The notes under the pieces: generated by a model | The model's input: the letters and a program-made list of their open reading frames with translations, nothing else | The model's database searches: none | What the model was told of the DNA's origin: nothing | Part shown: positions 13,588 to 26,700 of the stretch, one piece after another | How the letters are laid out: every line of letters begins with the position of its first letter | How positions within the stretch are numbered: position 1 is the first letter of the stretch | Translations under genes and position numbers: made by a program | From: Brugia malayi | Lineage: Eukaryota > Nematoda > Chromadorea > Rhabditida > Onchocercidae | DNA length: 64,000 nucleotides | Direction of reading: 5' to 3' | Assembly: GCF_000002995.4 (NCBI RefSeq) | Contig: NW_025062475.1 | Coordinates: forward strand, 62,001 to 126,000

Positions 13588-13743
13588 GTCTATTCCTGGG
13601 CATTTCCAGAATGTAAAATGTGTATTTTGAAGGACGAGCTATACCGATTGTGTCGATTTAGCGATTTATTCATACGGGAAGATAACAAAATGCATCGTAG
13701 ATGGGTTTCAATTGTCAACGGTCATTCATTGTGGAAACGATAG
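13588..13743 (+). other. Orphan exon-like ORF, possible terminal exon or gene remnant
   Basis: A 51-codon frame free of stops between TAA at 13585 and TAG at 13741-13743. An acceptor-like TTTCCAG lies at 13603-13609, so a terminal exon 13610-13743 is possible. The sequence has mixed codons rather than poly-Lys/Phe and is richer in GC than its surroundings. Its reading includes FPECKMCILKDELYRLCRF, with a CxxC pair, followed by a basic/Trp-containing end (HRRWVS, SLWKR). I do not recognise the family. No upstream exon in matching phase was found, and the COX5A gene ends about 700 bases before. It could be a pseudogene fragment or part of an unannotated gene. Confidence 0.35.
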
Positions 13744-14177
13744 AAGGAGACATTGATCAGTGATTGCTTACTTTATTTCTATTTTTTCATTTTGTCAATA
13801 AGAAAGAGGCAAAGAAATTTTTTTTTTTTTTTTTTCTTTTTTTATCTTTTCGTTCATTATTATTACTTTTGATAGTAATAGCTATGAAGGAATAGCTATT
13901 TGAATATATGTTGATAAGGCGCCAAGCGCTAAATGATTTACTTTTAAAAATGCCTTATAAAAAAAAAAAAAAATTGCTTATAAATTTTATTCTTCTTTCC
14001 TTTTATTTCATAGCTTTTTATAAAAATGTTCTATTTCATTTGTTTTTTCTTTTTTTTTTTTAAAGATTTTTTTTTTTCTATATCTTATAAAACTTTTTTT
14101 ACTTCATAATTTTAAATGAGCTTTTCTTTTCTTCTTTTTTTTTTTTTTTTAAATTCAAATCCCCTGAAAGAAAATGA

Positions 14178-14213
<36 letters not shown>

Positions 14214-15508
14214 AGCGAAAATTAAGATTGTAATGAAAATTAGTGTTATTAAATATTTTCGAAAGTAATTAAATATGTTTTGCTAACATTTTTGATATGA
14301 ATGTGAATTCATATGAATTAAAAAAGTGAAAAATTTAATTAAACAATAAGCATTTTAAAATTAAATGAGATCTTTCTATAAAAAAGAATCATTCTGTAAA
14401 TATTGTCAAAATCAGTGGAACTTTCAAGTTACTAATGTTTTTACAAAAGTTTATTTGAATTTAAAGTTTATCTGAATTTAGATTATAAAAATAGAATTTA
14501 GCTGCAAAGAGAAAAATATAGTATAATTGAAAGTTAAAATATTGTTATTACATGAAATCAACAATATTTCAGCTTTTGAAATCAAATAATTTTATAAATT
14601 GTATTGCGTATATTCTTGAGATTAAAACAGAAATACTTTTTATGATGTATTTGTGTAACAAAATGTAAACAAATCTTTATTGCGTTACGTGTCTTAAACG
14701 TTTATCGGTTATTATTCATTCATTCGCAAAAATAAATAAAATTCATTTGTATAAAGAATGAAAGATTTTATAAAACAGTTTTCTTACTTTTAACTTATCA
14801 AATAAATTATGCATTGCAATATCATTATCATTGGTCAAAGGTTACTTTATCTTTTATCAAAATAATTTATTCTCAAAACATATTGTGCATCTGATCTAAA
14901 AAAGAAAACACCAATAGAATCTCAGAAATTATAGCAAATGATTGTTGACAAATATTTTAGGTATGCTTTCTTATCATTCTTATCATTCTAATCATTTATA
15001 AATTATTAACGAATGAAGTAATCAACTAGATAGTTAAAGTAATAAAGTAATTAATTTGCAAAAAAGCAAAAAAATAATTCGCATAAGAAAACAATAAAAT
15101 TTATTCTGTAAAAACAAATAAAAGTTTAGAAAAAAAAAATGGTTAAACAATAAAATTCAATTTGTTTTAATTTAATCAAATCAATTTTCAAATCAAATTC
15201 AATTTTTTTTCTGCCTATTTATGTTTAAATTTTAAGAATATCTGTTATAATTTAATCAAATTAAATATAATAATGATAATAAACAAATATATTCCTTAAT
15301 TTTTTTTTTCTCTTTATTTATGCTTAAATTTTAAGTATTATTATTATCATTGCTTTTTTACAAAAGTGTAAAATCATTTCTTATGAATCATTTTAATCCT
15401 TATATTTGGCTTTTTTATAAGTTTGTTGTATTAAAAATTTTTTCTACACAATTGATATATATATAAATCAATAATTCATTCTTTCCATCCCTTTTTTATT
15501 ATTTTCAA

Positions 15509-15846
15509 AATATTGCATTAGAAATAATACTAGAAATCAAAATATTATATTAGAAATAATACTAGAAATCAAAATATTATATTAGAAATAATACTAGAAA
15601 TCAAAATATTATATTAGAAATAATACTAGAAATCAAAATATTATATTAGAAATAATACTAGAAATCAAAATATTATATTAGAAATAATACTAGAAATCAA
15701 AATATTATATTAGAAATAATACTAGAAATCAAAATATTATATTAGAAATAATACTAGAAATCAAAATATTATATTAGAAATAATACTAGAAATCAAAATA
15801 TTATATTAGAAATAATACTAGAAATCAAAATGTTATATTAGAAATC
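15509..15846. repeat. 32-bp tandem repeat, about 10.5 copies
   Basis: A unit beginning AATATTATATTAGAAATAAT repeats every 32 bases with almost no divergence. The first copy has TTGCATT for TTATATT and the last has TGTT. The array ends about 50 bases before the hairpin at 15895. Confidence 0.95.
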
Positions 15847-15894
15847 GATTGAAAATTGATTTATTTTATGCTAGAATGAGAGAGAAACATTTAA

Positions 15895-15934
15895 AAATCG
15901 GATCATTTTTGAATGATCAAAAATAATCCGATTT
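15895..15934. repeat. Near-perfect hairpin, 18-bp arms and 4-nt loop
   Basis: Arms 15895-15912 and 15917-15934 are reverse complements apart from one mismatch; the loop is ATGA. It lies just after the 32-bp satellite and has no gene around it. It is too short for a typical miRNA precursor; function unknown. Confidence 0.8.
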
Positions 15935-17384
15935 ATCTTACTTTTGTTTGTTTACTTGTTTCGCTGTAAGTTTATTCATTGATAATTTGATATAAATTAT
16001 TTATTAAACTTTATTGAATTATAGCAATTTATTCATCATAATCAATAATAAATAATTGATTTGCAATCATTTTGTAATTTGATGAGAGAAATTTTAAAAT
16101 AATACTTTGATATTGTAATTTAAATAAATTTAGATATTCTTTCATCCTTTTTTCAGTGGTATTTTTTGAATTGCTATCTTCAAGATTTGAAAGTCATATT
16201 TTGAGTCACATTGGAATAATTTCGTTTGTAAATTTTAGTTTTTTTTTATACAATATTATTTCATTTTCCTCTTCTTTTAATAATAATAATAGTAGCAATA
16301 ATGACAATAATAAAAATAATAATAATAATAATAACAATAATAATGCTTATTGTTAATTTTGATAGTTTTTCTTTCGTCTTTTTAATTTAAAACGATTCAA
16401 ATTTGAACTTTAATTTACTCATTGATGTCAATTAATTTCTGTGAAATGAAAATACTATGACAAAATATTGGAGACATAAATTTTAGAGTGTATTAATTAA
16501 CCTTACAGATTAGATTACATCAATTAAATATATCGATTTTATTCATTTATTTGATCAATTAAATCTAATTTGAGTCATTCAATTTGTTTAAAATTTTTTA
16601 AGAAATTATTAAAATTTATGTTAGTTAAACTATCGTTTTCTCTTCAATCTATTTAATCTTCTCAACAAATGGACATTTAAATTTAAACTTTAAATGCCCA
16701 TTAAATATGCAAAATAGTAAAAATTACAAATTGACTCTTTTAAGTGGCAATTAATAAAAACATTTTCTTTTCCTAAAAAATTATTCATTGTTAAATTGTA
16801 TTGAAATTTTCAAAAAAAAAAAAAAAAAGACAGAGGGAGAGAGAGAAAGAAAGAAAAACTCAGTGTTAATTCATTTAATGTCTTTTTGCGAGTATTTATG
16901 AGTGTTCAAGAAGTGGAAATTTCGAACATTCAATGATTATTAATGCCAAAGGTACTATTTTTATAACAAAATTTAATTATATTACTATTAATAGCAAACA
17001 GATTATTATTTTTTAATTATTATTATTATCGTTATTACTAGTAGTAGTAGTAGTAGTAGTAATAGTAATAATAATGATAGTGATAATAATAGTAGTAATA
17101 TTATTATTATTATTATTTATGTCCTACTTCTATCAGGATGGAATTTTTTCTTTCTCATAAATAAATAAATTTCTACTCAAAAAATTACACCCCAAATTGT
17201 TTGCTTTAATGAGAGTAATAATTAGAAAAAGTCATTCATTAATTTAAGTATGTCATATGGTGTATTTATTAATCCAAACATTTAACATCAAGAATTCTCG
17301 AATCAACGATTCTCGATTGTGTTATTTGTTTTTTTCTTTTTTATTCATATTATATTACCTACTTGAATGTGCTATTATCATGAA

Positions 17385-17566
17385 TTGATTATTTATTAAT
17401 ATCATTAACTGATTATTTATTATTATCATTGATTGATTGTTTATTATTATCATTGATTGATTATTTATTATTATCATTAATTAATTGTTTGTTATTATCA
17501 CCAATTGATTATTCGCTATTATCATTAACTGATTATTTGTCATTATCATTAATTAATTATTTGTCT
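17385..17566. repeat. 24-bp degenerate tandem repeat, about 7 copies
   Basis: Units of the form TGATTATTTATTATTATCAT with small substitutions (ATTGATTGAT, ATTAATTAAT, ATTAACTGAT variants). It is intergenic and more diverged than the other arrays here. Confidence 0.8.
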
Positions 17567-19210
17567 TTGTAGCTGCAATTTCAACGAGATCAATTTAAAA
17601 CAAAAAAAAAAAAATTAAATTTAACTAAATAATATTAAACATTATCATTCACTATTTAATAATATTTTATCATCCTGAAAAAAGAAGAAAAAAAAAACAT
17701 TAAAATTACATTGAAAATTTACATTTTAATTTTAAATTGCCTGAAATTAAATATGAATGAATAAATATTTCTAAAACGAAGACAGAAACCTGTTGGATTT
17801 GCTGTAAATCCATCAAATTTCGAATCGAATAGTACAAAATTGCATACATTAATAGAAATTAAATGTAAGTTAAAAAAAAAAAAAAGAAAAACGAACAATT
17901 TTATTTCCAAAATTTATTTTTATCAATTTTTTTTCTTTTCTTTTTACTTTTAATTATTAATTTGTGGTTAATCAAAGTTGTTTTTAACTAATATTAGTAA
18001 TAATTTTTGTTGATATATTTTGATTATAATAGAAATTATTATTGTAATAATTATTTGGCATAGTTTATTATCTTATCAGTAAATTGAAAACCTAATTTCT
18101 CTTCAAATTATCAATTAATCCTAATTTTTGAATGATAAATTCGTCCGGTAAATAACAATGGATTAAACTTTATATATAATAAAAATCAATGAAAGTTTTT
18201 GAATTAAAATTTAATTTCTTTTATTGCTATAATTTATTCAATTTTTGCTTATTAATTTTAATAATTCATGCATAATTCATTAAAATTTTATTAGTAAAAA
18301 ATAAAAACTTTTTAATAAAAATCTAAAAATTAATTGGGTGAAAAATAGCATTCATAAAAAAATGTTTTAAAATTACTTTAAAAAAAAAAGTTATTTATTT
18401 TTTATTTTTATTTTTTGATTAATTCAATTGATAACTTTTAAATGTATGAAATGATTTCGGTTGATGGATAATAACGAAATTATTAAAATGAGAAAATTTA
18501 TTGAAAAAAAAAAAATTGTTTTAATTAGAATTTTTTTAATTAATTATAATTGAATAATTAATTATCATTTAACAGTTTTGGTTAATTTTTCAGTTTTTTT
18601 TTTTGTTATTTTTCATTAATATATAAAATAGTTTTTGCAAATTTAATTTTTTTAATGCAAAAAAACATATTTTGCAATTGAATTATATATGAAAAATTTA
18701 AATAAAATAAAATGAAATTTTATTCTTTTTTAAATTTATTTTTAAAATTCAAAATTTGCAATATATAAAAAGCGCTCTATTTAATTTTTTTTTTTTTTTT
18801 TTTTTTTGTAAATTATTAATTATTTACTAAAAATTAATTGAATTTTTATGAAAAATATTAGTTCATTTCCATTTGCTTATTACCAATTCTTTTAGATAAT
18901 AGCAAAAGTGAATTTAATAATTTAATTTGAAAAAAAAAAAGCAAAAAAGCAATTTAATTGAGCTTTGTTTGTTTTTTGTTTTTTTTTTTTTTCTGGGAGA
19001 AATAATTTAAATAAAATTTTATTAAAATTTAAATTAATCATTAAAAAATTTTTACATTTATCATTATTTCTTAATTTTAATTACAAATTTTAGCACTTAT
19101 AAAATCTATTTTATCCTGTATTTTTCTTTTTAAGTAAAAATTTTTACATACTTATTATTCCAATTTTATTCAAATATAAATTTATGTATAAATTATTTAT
19201 TTAACTAGCG

Positions 19211-19628
19211 GTAATAATAGTATTTACTTACGTTTACTTATCATTCGTACGTTTACTTCTATCATTATCATTATCACTTAGTTCCATTTATTATTATCAC
19301 TGCTTGTTAACAATGATAATAGTATTTACTTACGTGTACATATCATTCGTACGTTTACTTCTATCATTATCATTATCACTTAGTTCCATTTATTATTATC
19401 ACTGCTTGTTAACAATGATAATAGTATTTACTTACGTGTACATATCATTCGTACGTTTACTTCTATCATTATCATTATCACTTAGTTCCATTTATTATTA
19501 TCACTGCTTGTTAACAATGATAATAGTATTTACTTACGTGTACATATCATTCGTACGTTTACTTCTATCATTATCATTATCACTTAGTTCCATTTATTAT
19601 TATCACTGCTTGTTAACAATGATAATAG
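19211..19628. repeat. 102-bp tandem repeat, about 4 copies
   Basis: The start AACAATGATAATAGTATTTA recurs at 19309, 19411, 19513 and 19615. The first copy differs at the CGTTTACTTATC versus CGTGTACATATC segment. Because 102 is divisible by 3, one frame stays open as a repeating hydrophobic 34-residue peptide. This is a by-product of the period rather than evidence for a gene. Confidence 0.93.
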
Positions 19629-20741
19629 TGAAATAATCATTTTTCATTGATAAAAATAATTTCATTTTTCATTTCTTATTGACCAAAAATAAAAATAAAT
19701 GTAAACCATTCATTGTTTACATTGTCACATTTCTCTGTTGACAAATAGTTGTAAAATAAACGCATTAAAGCAATTTCTTCATATTTATATATGTATGATA
19801 GTATTTTATATAACTAAAATTATTCTTTTCTGTTTTTTTTTTTTTTTTTTTTTTCTTTTGAAAAAATTTTATTAAATTTTTACAATTTTTCTTCTCTTTT
19901 ATTTATTTATTTTTTTCTACGAATTATATTTGTATAATTATAAATTTGCATAAATTCTAACTTAAATATATTTTTGAATTAAAAAAAAAAAATTGTTGGT
20001 AAAAAATGAAAAGATTTTATACAGTTTTTTTTTTTAATTTTTGAATTTAAATTTTATAAAAAATTTGATTAAACATATCGTTTGTTAAATTTCATTTTTA
20101 ATATTAGATTTTAAAATTTGAGCTTAATTCATTACAAATATACAGATCAGTTCATTTTGATATTATTTTAAAAGTGTATTTTATCTCAATTTATGTGCTA
20201 GAAAGAAAAATTACAAAGACAGAGAGAGAGAGAGAGAGGGAGGGAAAGAGAGAGAGAGAAAAAAACGATTATTTTATTCGTGCACTGATTTCATATGATC
20301 AAACGTACTGATAAAAGCCCTCGCTTAATCATTTTTCAAAAACTAACTATCATTTGCAACTTTTAACTGCATCAAACATTGAATCATTTATTTGTACTTT
20401 TTCATTTTTCATTTCATATTTTATTTTAAAAATAAAAGAAAAGAAATTTAACAAAAAACAAAAAAAAAAAAAATCAAATTTAATTTAAAAAATTGAAATT
20501 TTTCTCTTTTAAATATTGTTTTCCATTTATTCAAACTGATTTAATTTATTACAAATTTCATTTTTTTTTTAAAAAAAAATTCGAACTTATTAAGCGTACA
20601 TAGTAAACTTATCAATTAACATTATTTTTTCAACATTTTAATGTTAAAATTAAAAATGTATTTTACGTGAAGTTTATTTTATAATTTGATTTGTATGAAA
20701 AAGAAATAGGACAATTGCGCTTTGATAAAATTAATTTTTCA

Positions 20742-20751
20742 TTAATTGCAG
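20742..20751 (+). promoter_or_regulatory. Putative spliced-leader acceptor for the class I myosin
   Basis: TTAATTGCAG ends seven bases before the ATG at 20759. No upstream coding exon is needed, because the first exon encodes the myosin N-terminus from its Met. This fits a trans-splice acceptor. Confidence 0.5.
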
Positions 20752-20758
20752 AAAAAGG

Positions 20759-23700
20759 ATGGAAAATTTTGAAACGAATGCTAATATTGTAAATGATTTG
20801 GTCCTTCTTTCTACAGTCACACATGATAGTATTGTTAATACTTTACGTGATAGGTGATTATATATTTTTTGAAATTTTAAATTTTAATTAAATACAAATT
20901 TGATGATATGATTGTATAAATTATTAATGTTTATATTTAAATGAAATATCTTATATTTCGTTATTTAAATATAATTTTAAATCCTAATTAAATACAAATT
21001 TGATAATATAGTTGTATAAATTACTAAAAAAATATTTAAATGAAATATCTTATATTTCGTTATTTAAATATAATTTTGAAAATTTTAAATCTTAATTAAA
21101 TACAAATTTGATGGTATGATTGCATAAATTATTAATGTTTATATTTAAATGAAATAACTTATATTTCGTTATTTAAATATAATTTTGAAAATTTCAAACC
21201 TTAATTAAATACAAATTTGATAATTTGATTGTACAAATTATTAAATGTTTATATTTAAATGAATTTTTCCTCTTTTTTTTTTTGATTAATTTTTTAATTA
21301 AACTAAGTAGTAAATGTTATAAAAATATCATCAATTTTTTATTGTTTTATTTTAGATATCGTAAAGGTGAAATTTACACTTATATTGGAGAAGTATTATT
21401 AGCAATAAATCCTTATCGAAATTTGCCAATTTATGGCTCTGATATGATACGTAAATATAAGGGACATGAAATTTACGAACGTTCACCTCACGTATTTGCT
21501 ATTACTGACGTGACATATCGATCAATGAAATGGCATGAAAATGACGTTTGCATCGTCATTTCTGGTATCATTTTCAATTACTAATTGATAATAATTTTAT
21601 TTAAACTTATCAAATACAATTAAAAATTTAAAAATTTCTTAAAAATATATTATTTTCAAAAAAAAAAAAAAATTTTGTTAGAATCGATTAAAAAATAAAT
21701 ATATTTCATATCAATTATTATTGTCTTTTTTTTTTTTAAGATAATTAAATTAATGAAATCAAAATTTGTTCATAAAATTCTATCAAAATATACAATAATA
21801 GTTATTAAATTCTAAATGTGTCATTTTTTTTTTTTTTTGTTTTACAATAAAATTTTATCATCAAATAATTTTTTTGTTTTTTGTTTTTTGTTTTTTTTTT
21901 TTTTTTGTTTAATTAGGTGAATCTGGTGCTGGTAAAACAGAAACAAGCAAAATAATTATGCGTTATTTAGCAGCAATTACTAATATTGATAAACAATATG
22001 AAATTGAAAGGTTAATTTGTTATTAATTATATTTTATTTACCAATTTATTATTTCCAATTATTTCTTTTTTACTTTTAATTACATTACACGTAGTGATTT
22101 ACGTCTCTTTATATTTACTTTTAATTACATTACACGTAGTGATTTACGTCTCTTTATATTTACTTTTACTTACATTACACGCACGTAGTGATTTACGTCT
22201 CTTTATATTTACTTTTAATTACATTACACGCACGTAGTGATTTGAGGATTCATTTTACAGAGTGAAAAATATTTTCCTTCGCTCAACTGCACTTCTGGAA
22301 TCGTTAGGCTGCGCAGTGACGAATAAAAATGATAATTCAAGCCGTTTTGGTAAATATATGCATATAAACTTTAATGTTCAAGGTGATCCATTTGGTGGAC
22401 ATATTAGTAGTTATTTACTTGAAAAGGTTATTTATTTTATTTTATTAAATTTTAGTTTATTTGTTTATGATAAACATATCTAAAATAATCATTTAATCAT
22501 ATCTTTGATCCACATAATCATCATGAAATAATCATTTAATCATATCTTTGATCCACATAATCATCATGAAATAATCATTTAATCATATCTTTGATCCACA
22601 TAATCATCATGAAATAATCATTTAATCATATCTTTGATCCACATAATCATCATGAAATAATCATTTAATCATATCTTTGATCCACATAATCATCATGAAA
22701 TAATCATTTAATCATATCTTTGATCCACATAATCATCATGAAATAATCATTTAATCATATCTTTGATCCACATAATCATCATGAAATAATCATTTAATCA
22801 TATCTTTGATCCACATAATCATCATGAAATAATCATTTAATCATATCTTTGATCCACATAATCATCATGAAATAATCATTTAATCATATCTTTGATCCAC
22901 ATAATCATCATGAAATAATCATTTAATCATATCTTTGATCCACATAATCATCATGAAATAATCATTTAATCATATCTTTGATCCACATAATCATCATGAA
23001 ATAATCATTTAATCATATCTTTGATCCACATAATCATCATGAAATAATCATTTAATCATATCTTTGATCCACATAATCATCATGAAATAATCATTTAATC
23101 ATATCTTTGATCCACATAATCATCATGAAATAATCATTTAATCATATCTTTGATCCACATAATCATCATGAAATAATCATTTAATCATATCTTTGATCCA
23201 CATAATCATCATGAAATAATCATTTAATCATATCTTTGATCCACATAATCATCATGAAATAATCATTTAATCATATCTTTGATCCACATAATCATCATGA
23301 AATAATCATTTAATCATATCTTTGATCCACATAATCATCATGAAATAATCATTTAATCATATCTTTGATCCACATAATCATCATGAAATAATCATTTAAT
23401 CATATCTTTGATCCACATAATCATCATGAAATAATCATTTAATCATATCTTTGATCCACATAATCATCATGAAATAATCATTTAATCATATCTTTGATCC
23501 ACATAATCATCATGAAATAATCATTTAATCATATCTTTGATCCACATAATCATCTTAAAATAATTACTTCTTCGTATTTATACTTTAAAACGTCTTTTTT
23601 CTTAAAAACTATTTTAGTAATAATAATAATATATATGGTAATTGATAGTTTAGGTTTTATAAGATATGCAATTAAATTCAAGAAATCATTTTAGGCTTGT

Positions 23701-26700
23701 AATTCTAGCTTTGTAATATTCTAAATCTAATTATCTCTTTTTTTTTTGATTATTTACAGTCACGTGTGGTACGTCAACAACGTGGTGAACGTAATTTTCA
23801 CATTTTTTATCAACTCTTAGCTGGGCTAGATACTAATTGTTTACATGCGTTACACTTACAACGTAATCCACAGAAATACTTTTATTTAAATCAAGGTCAA
23901 ACAATGATTGTAAGTTTATCTTTAAATCTTTAATAAATAAATAAACAAATAATTAGAAAAATAGTGAACAATTTAAAAAATAATTTTTATTATTTCATTC
24001 CTTTTTCCAAATTAGGTTTGTTTGTTTGTTTGTTTGTTTTTTTTTTTTTGTTTAGAAAATAAACAAATTCCCCCTTTTTTTTTTTTTTGTTTATTTTTTA
24101 AGGCAAATACAATAAATGATAAAAATTCATTTAATGAAGCTTTACAAGCAATGAGAGCAATTGAAACATTTGCACCAAATTCTGAACAACAAGTAAGTAT
24201 TTTTTATTTATTTATTTATTTTTTTTTTTTTTTACACATTTTTTTATTTTTATTTTTCACTTTATAATTATTTAAACTTTTTTTTTAAAAAAAAATTTAA
24301 GATAAATATATTATATTTATGTATAAGATGATAAAAATTTAATTTAAATAAAGCTTTATGCAAGCATTTTATTGTTAAATAATCGCATTTTTATTAAAAA
24401 AAAAAAAAATTTTTATCTTTCAATTAACAAATAATTCTAATAAAATGCTATTAAAAAATTTCAAAAAAATTTTCACAAATAAAAAAATAAAGAAATAATT
24501 ATAATAATTTAAGATTTGGAATATTCTTGCAAGCATTTTATTATTGGGTAATCTTAATTTTATTGAAAGTGAAGCAAATTTCGATGAAAGTTTTGTAAAA
24601 GATCGTAATGAATTGCAAATTTGCGCTAACATATTGCAAGTTGAAAGTGTCCAATTGGAAAAAGCATTATGCATGCAAGTAAAATTATTATTTAAAATTT
24701 TTTAAATTTAATTATTATCAATGCAAAATTTTCCTTTTCCTTTTTTTTTTTTTTGACTTACGTGAGATAATTTTATTGATTGATTATTATTAGCTATTAA
24801 TTAATATTTTTAAAATTAATTAATTATTTCATTTATTATTCATTTAATGGCTTCAATATCTTTGCTAATTACATCATACTATAATCACGTCCGTGACTTA
24901 CGTTGCTATATATTTTGCAGATTTACTCTAAATTTTAGTTCAATTAAAATTCATTGTAAAAGAATTGTAATTTTCATTACTTTCTTCACGTTATATACGT
25001 CAAAACTTTTATTTTTCACCCAATAATTCGAATTAATTAATTCATTTAATAAATTAATAAATAAAATTATTTGATTGTAATTTAATTTAGGTGGTTGCAG
25101 CTAAAGGTGACGTAGTCTCGAAATGTCATGATGTTAACGCTGCTGAATATACGAGAGATGCGCTTGCTAAGGTTAATTAGTCATTTTTAAATTTTAAATT
25201 TTTAAATGTAATAAATTATCGATTAACTTTACTTATAGTAATTAAAATTTAGTACCACTATGAATCTATCAAAAAAGAAATTAATTAAAAAATAAAATGA
25301 TAATTTTTTTTTTTTTTGTATGCTTTTTCATATCTTAATTTTAGGATTTTTTTTTCAAAATTTAAGAAAAAAAGAAGGTGAAAAGCAATATTGAAATGAT
25401 TGATAAGAAATAACTGATAAGAAATGATAATCATTTATAATATGTAATTCAATTGAAATTGTATATGTGTGTGTTTTCTTTTTTCTAAATTTAAAAAATA
25501 TTTGCAACATTTTTTCTGCTTTTTAAAATTAAAAAAATTTTTGCCTTTTTCTATAAATAAATTTAATATTGCAAATGAATATTTTATTATTTTTATATTA
25601 ATATTCACAAATTGTAATTTAAGTATTATTATTTTTTCCTGTAATTATTACTAATTAACAAAAAAATAAATAATCAATTAATTAATTAATTAATTAAGTT
25701 TTTCTTGAAGGCAATTTATGACAGATTGTTTACATGGATTGTGAGAAAAATTAATGAAGCAATTAATATTGAAAGAAATGAATATGCAAATAAAAATACT
25801 GTAATTGGTGTACTTGATATTTATGGATTTGAAATATTTGCAATAAATAGGTAAATTATAATTTTTTTTTTTTTTTAATTTTTATTTTTTGAATAAGGAA
25901 AAAAAAAGGAAAAAGGGAGTGCTTATTGTTTTAAATTTAATTTTAGAATTCGTTTTTTTTTTTTTTTTTTTTTTTTGTTTTTGTTTTGATTTAAATTTAG
26001 TTTTAAAAATTTAATTTTTTAATTTAATTTAATTTTAGTTTTTAATTTTTAATTAGAAATCGTTTTTTTCTTCATTCAAATTTAATTTTAAAATTCATTT
26101 TTTTTTTTTTTTTTTGCAAATGAAATATAAATTTTAAGTTGAATGTAAAAAATTTATAGTTTTGAGCAATTTTGTATCAATTATTGCAATGAAAAATTGC
26201 AACAACTTTTTATTGAATTAGTATTAAATCAAGAACAAGAAGAATATAAACGAGAAGGAATTCAATGGCAACAAGTAATTGTTCTAAAATTAAAATTTTA
26301 ATAAAATTCTTTAAAATAATATAAAAAATTTAATTTAATCATATATTTTATAAAAAAAGGATTATTATGGAAAAATGTTTTATTATATTAATGTGAAAAA
26401 TAAATTAAATATTGTTATAATTATTTGTTTAATCAATCTCAAAGCATTTGATAAAATTAAAAAAAAAAAAATTAAAATTTGATAACTTTTGACTTTTATC
26501 ATTTTTTTTTTTTTTTTTTTTTTTTTTTGCTCTTTTGCTTCTGTCTAATTTTTTTTGTTGATAAATGCGATAATTTTACAAAATGATATAAAATTAATTT
26601 AGATTGATTTTTTTAACAATAAAGAAATTTGCGATTTGGTTGAAATACCTCGCACAGGAATTTTAGCTATATTAGATGAAGCATGTTATACGATTGGTCC

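Larger units (their letters stand above)
12875..20758. other. Intergenic region, mostly repeats and homopolymers
   Basis: Nearly 8 kb with no complete gene visible on either strand. It contains an orphan exon-like ORF (13588-13743), GA and AAT microsatellites (for example 14171-14210 and 16275-16345), satellites at 15509-15846, 17385-17566 and 19211-19628, and a hairpin at 15895-15934. The rest is A/T homopolymer-rich DNA without recognisable coding bias. Confidence 0.7.

Noticed and set aside
19304..19636. 110-aa repeating hydrophobic ORF
   Set aside because: Direct result of the 102-bp tandem repeat; no other sign of coding.
22483..23560. Regular 43-bp array as a possible CRISPR
   Set aside because: No unique spacers, AT-rich intron of a eukaryotic gene; a simple satellite.
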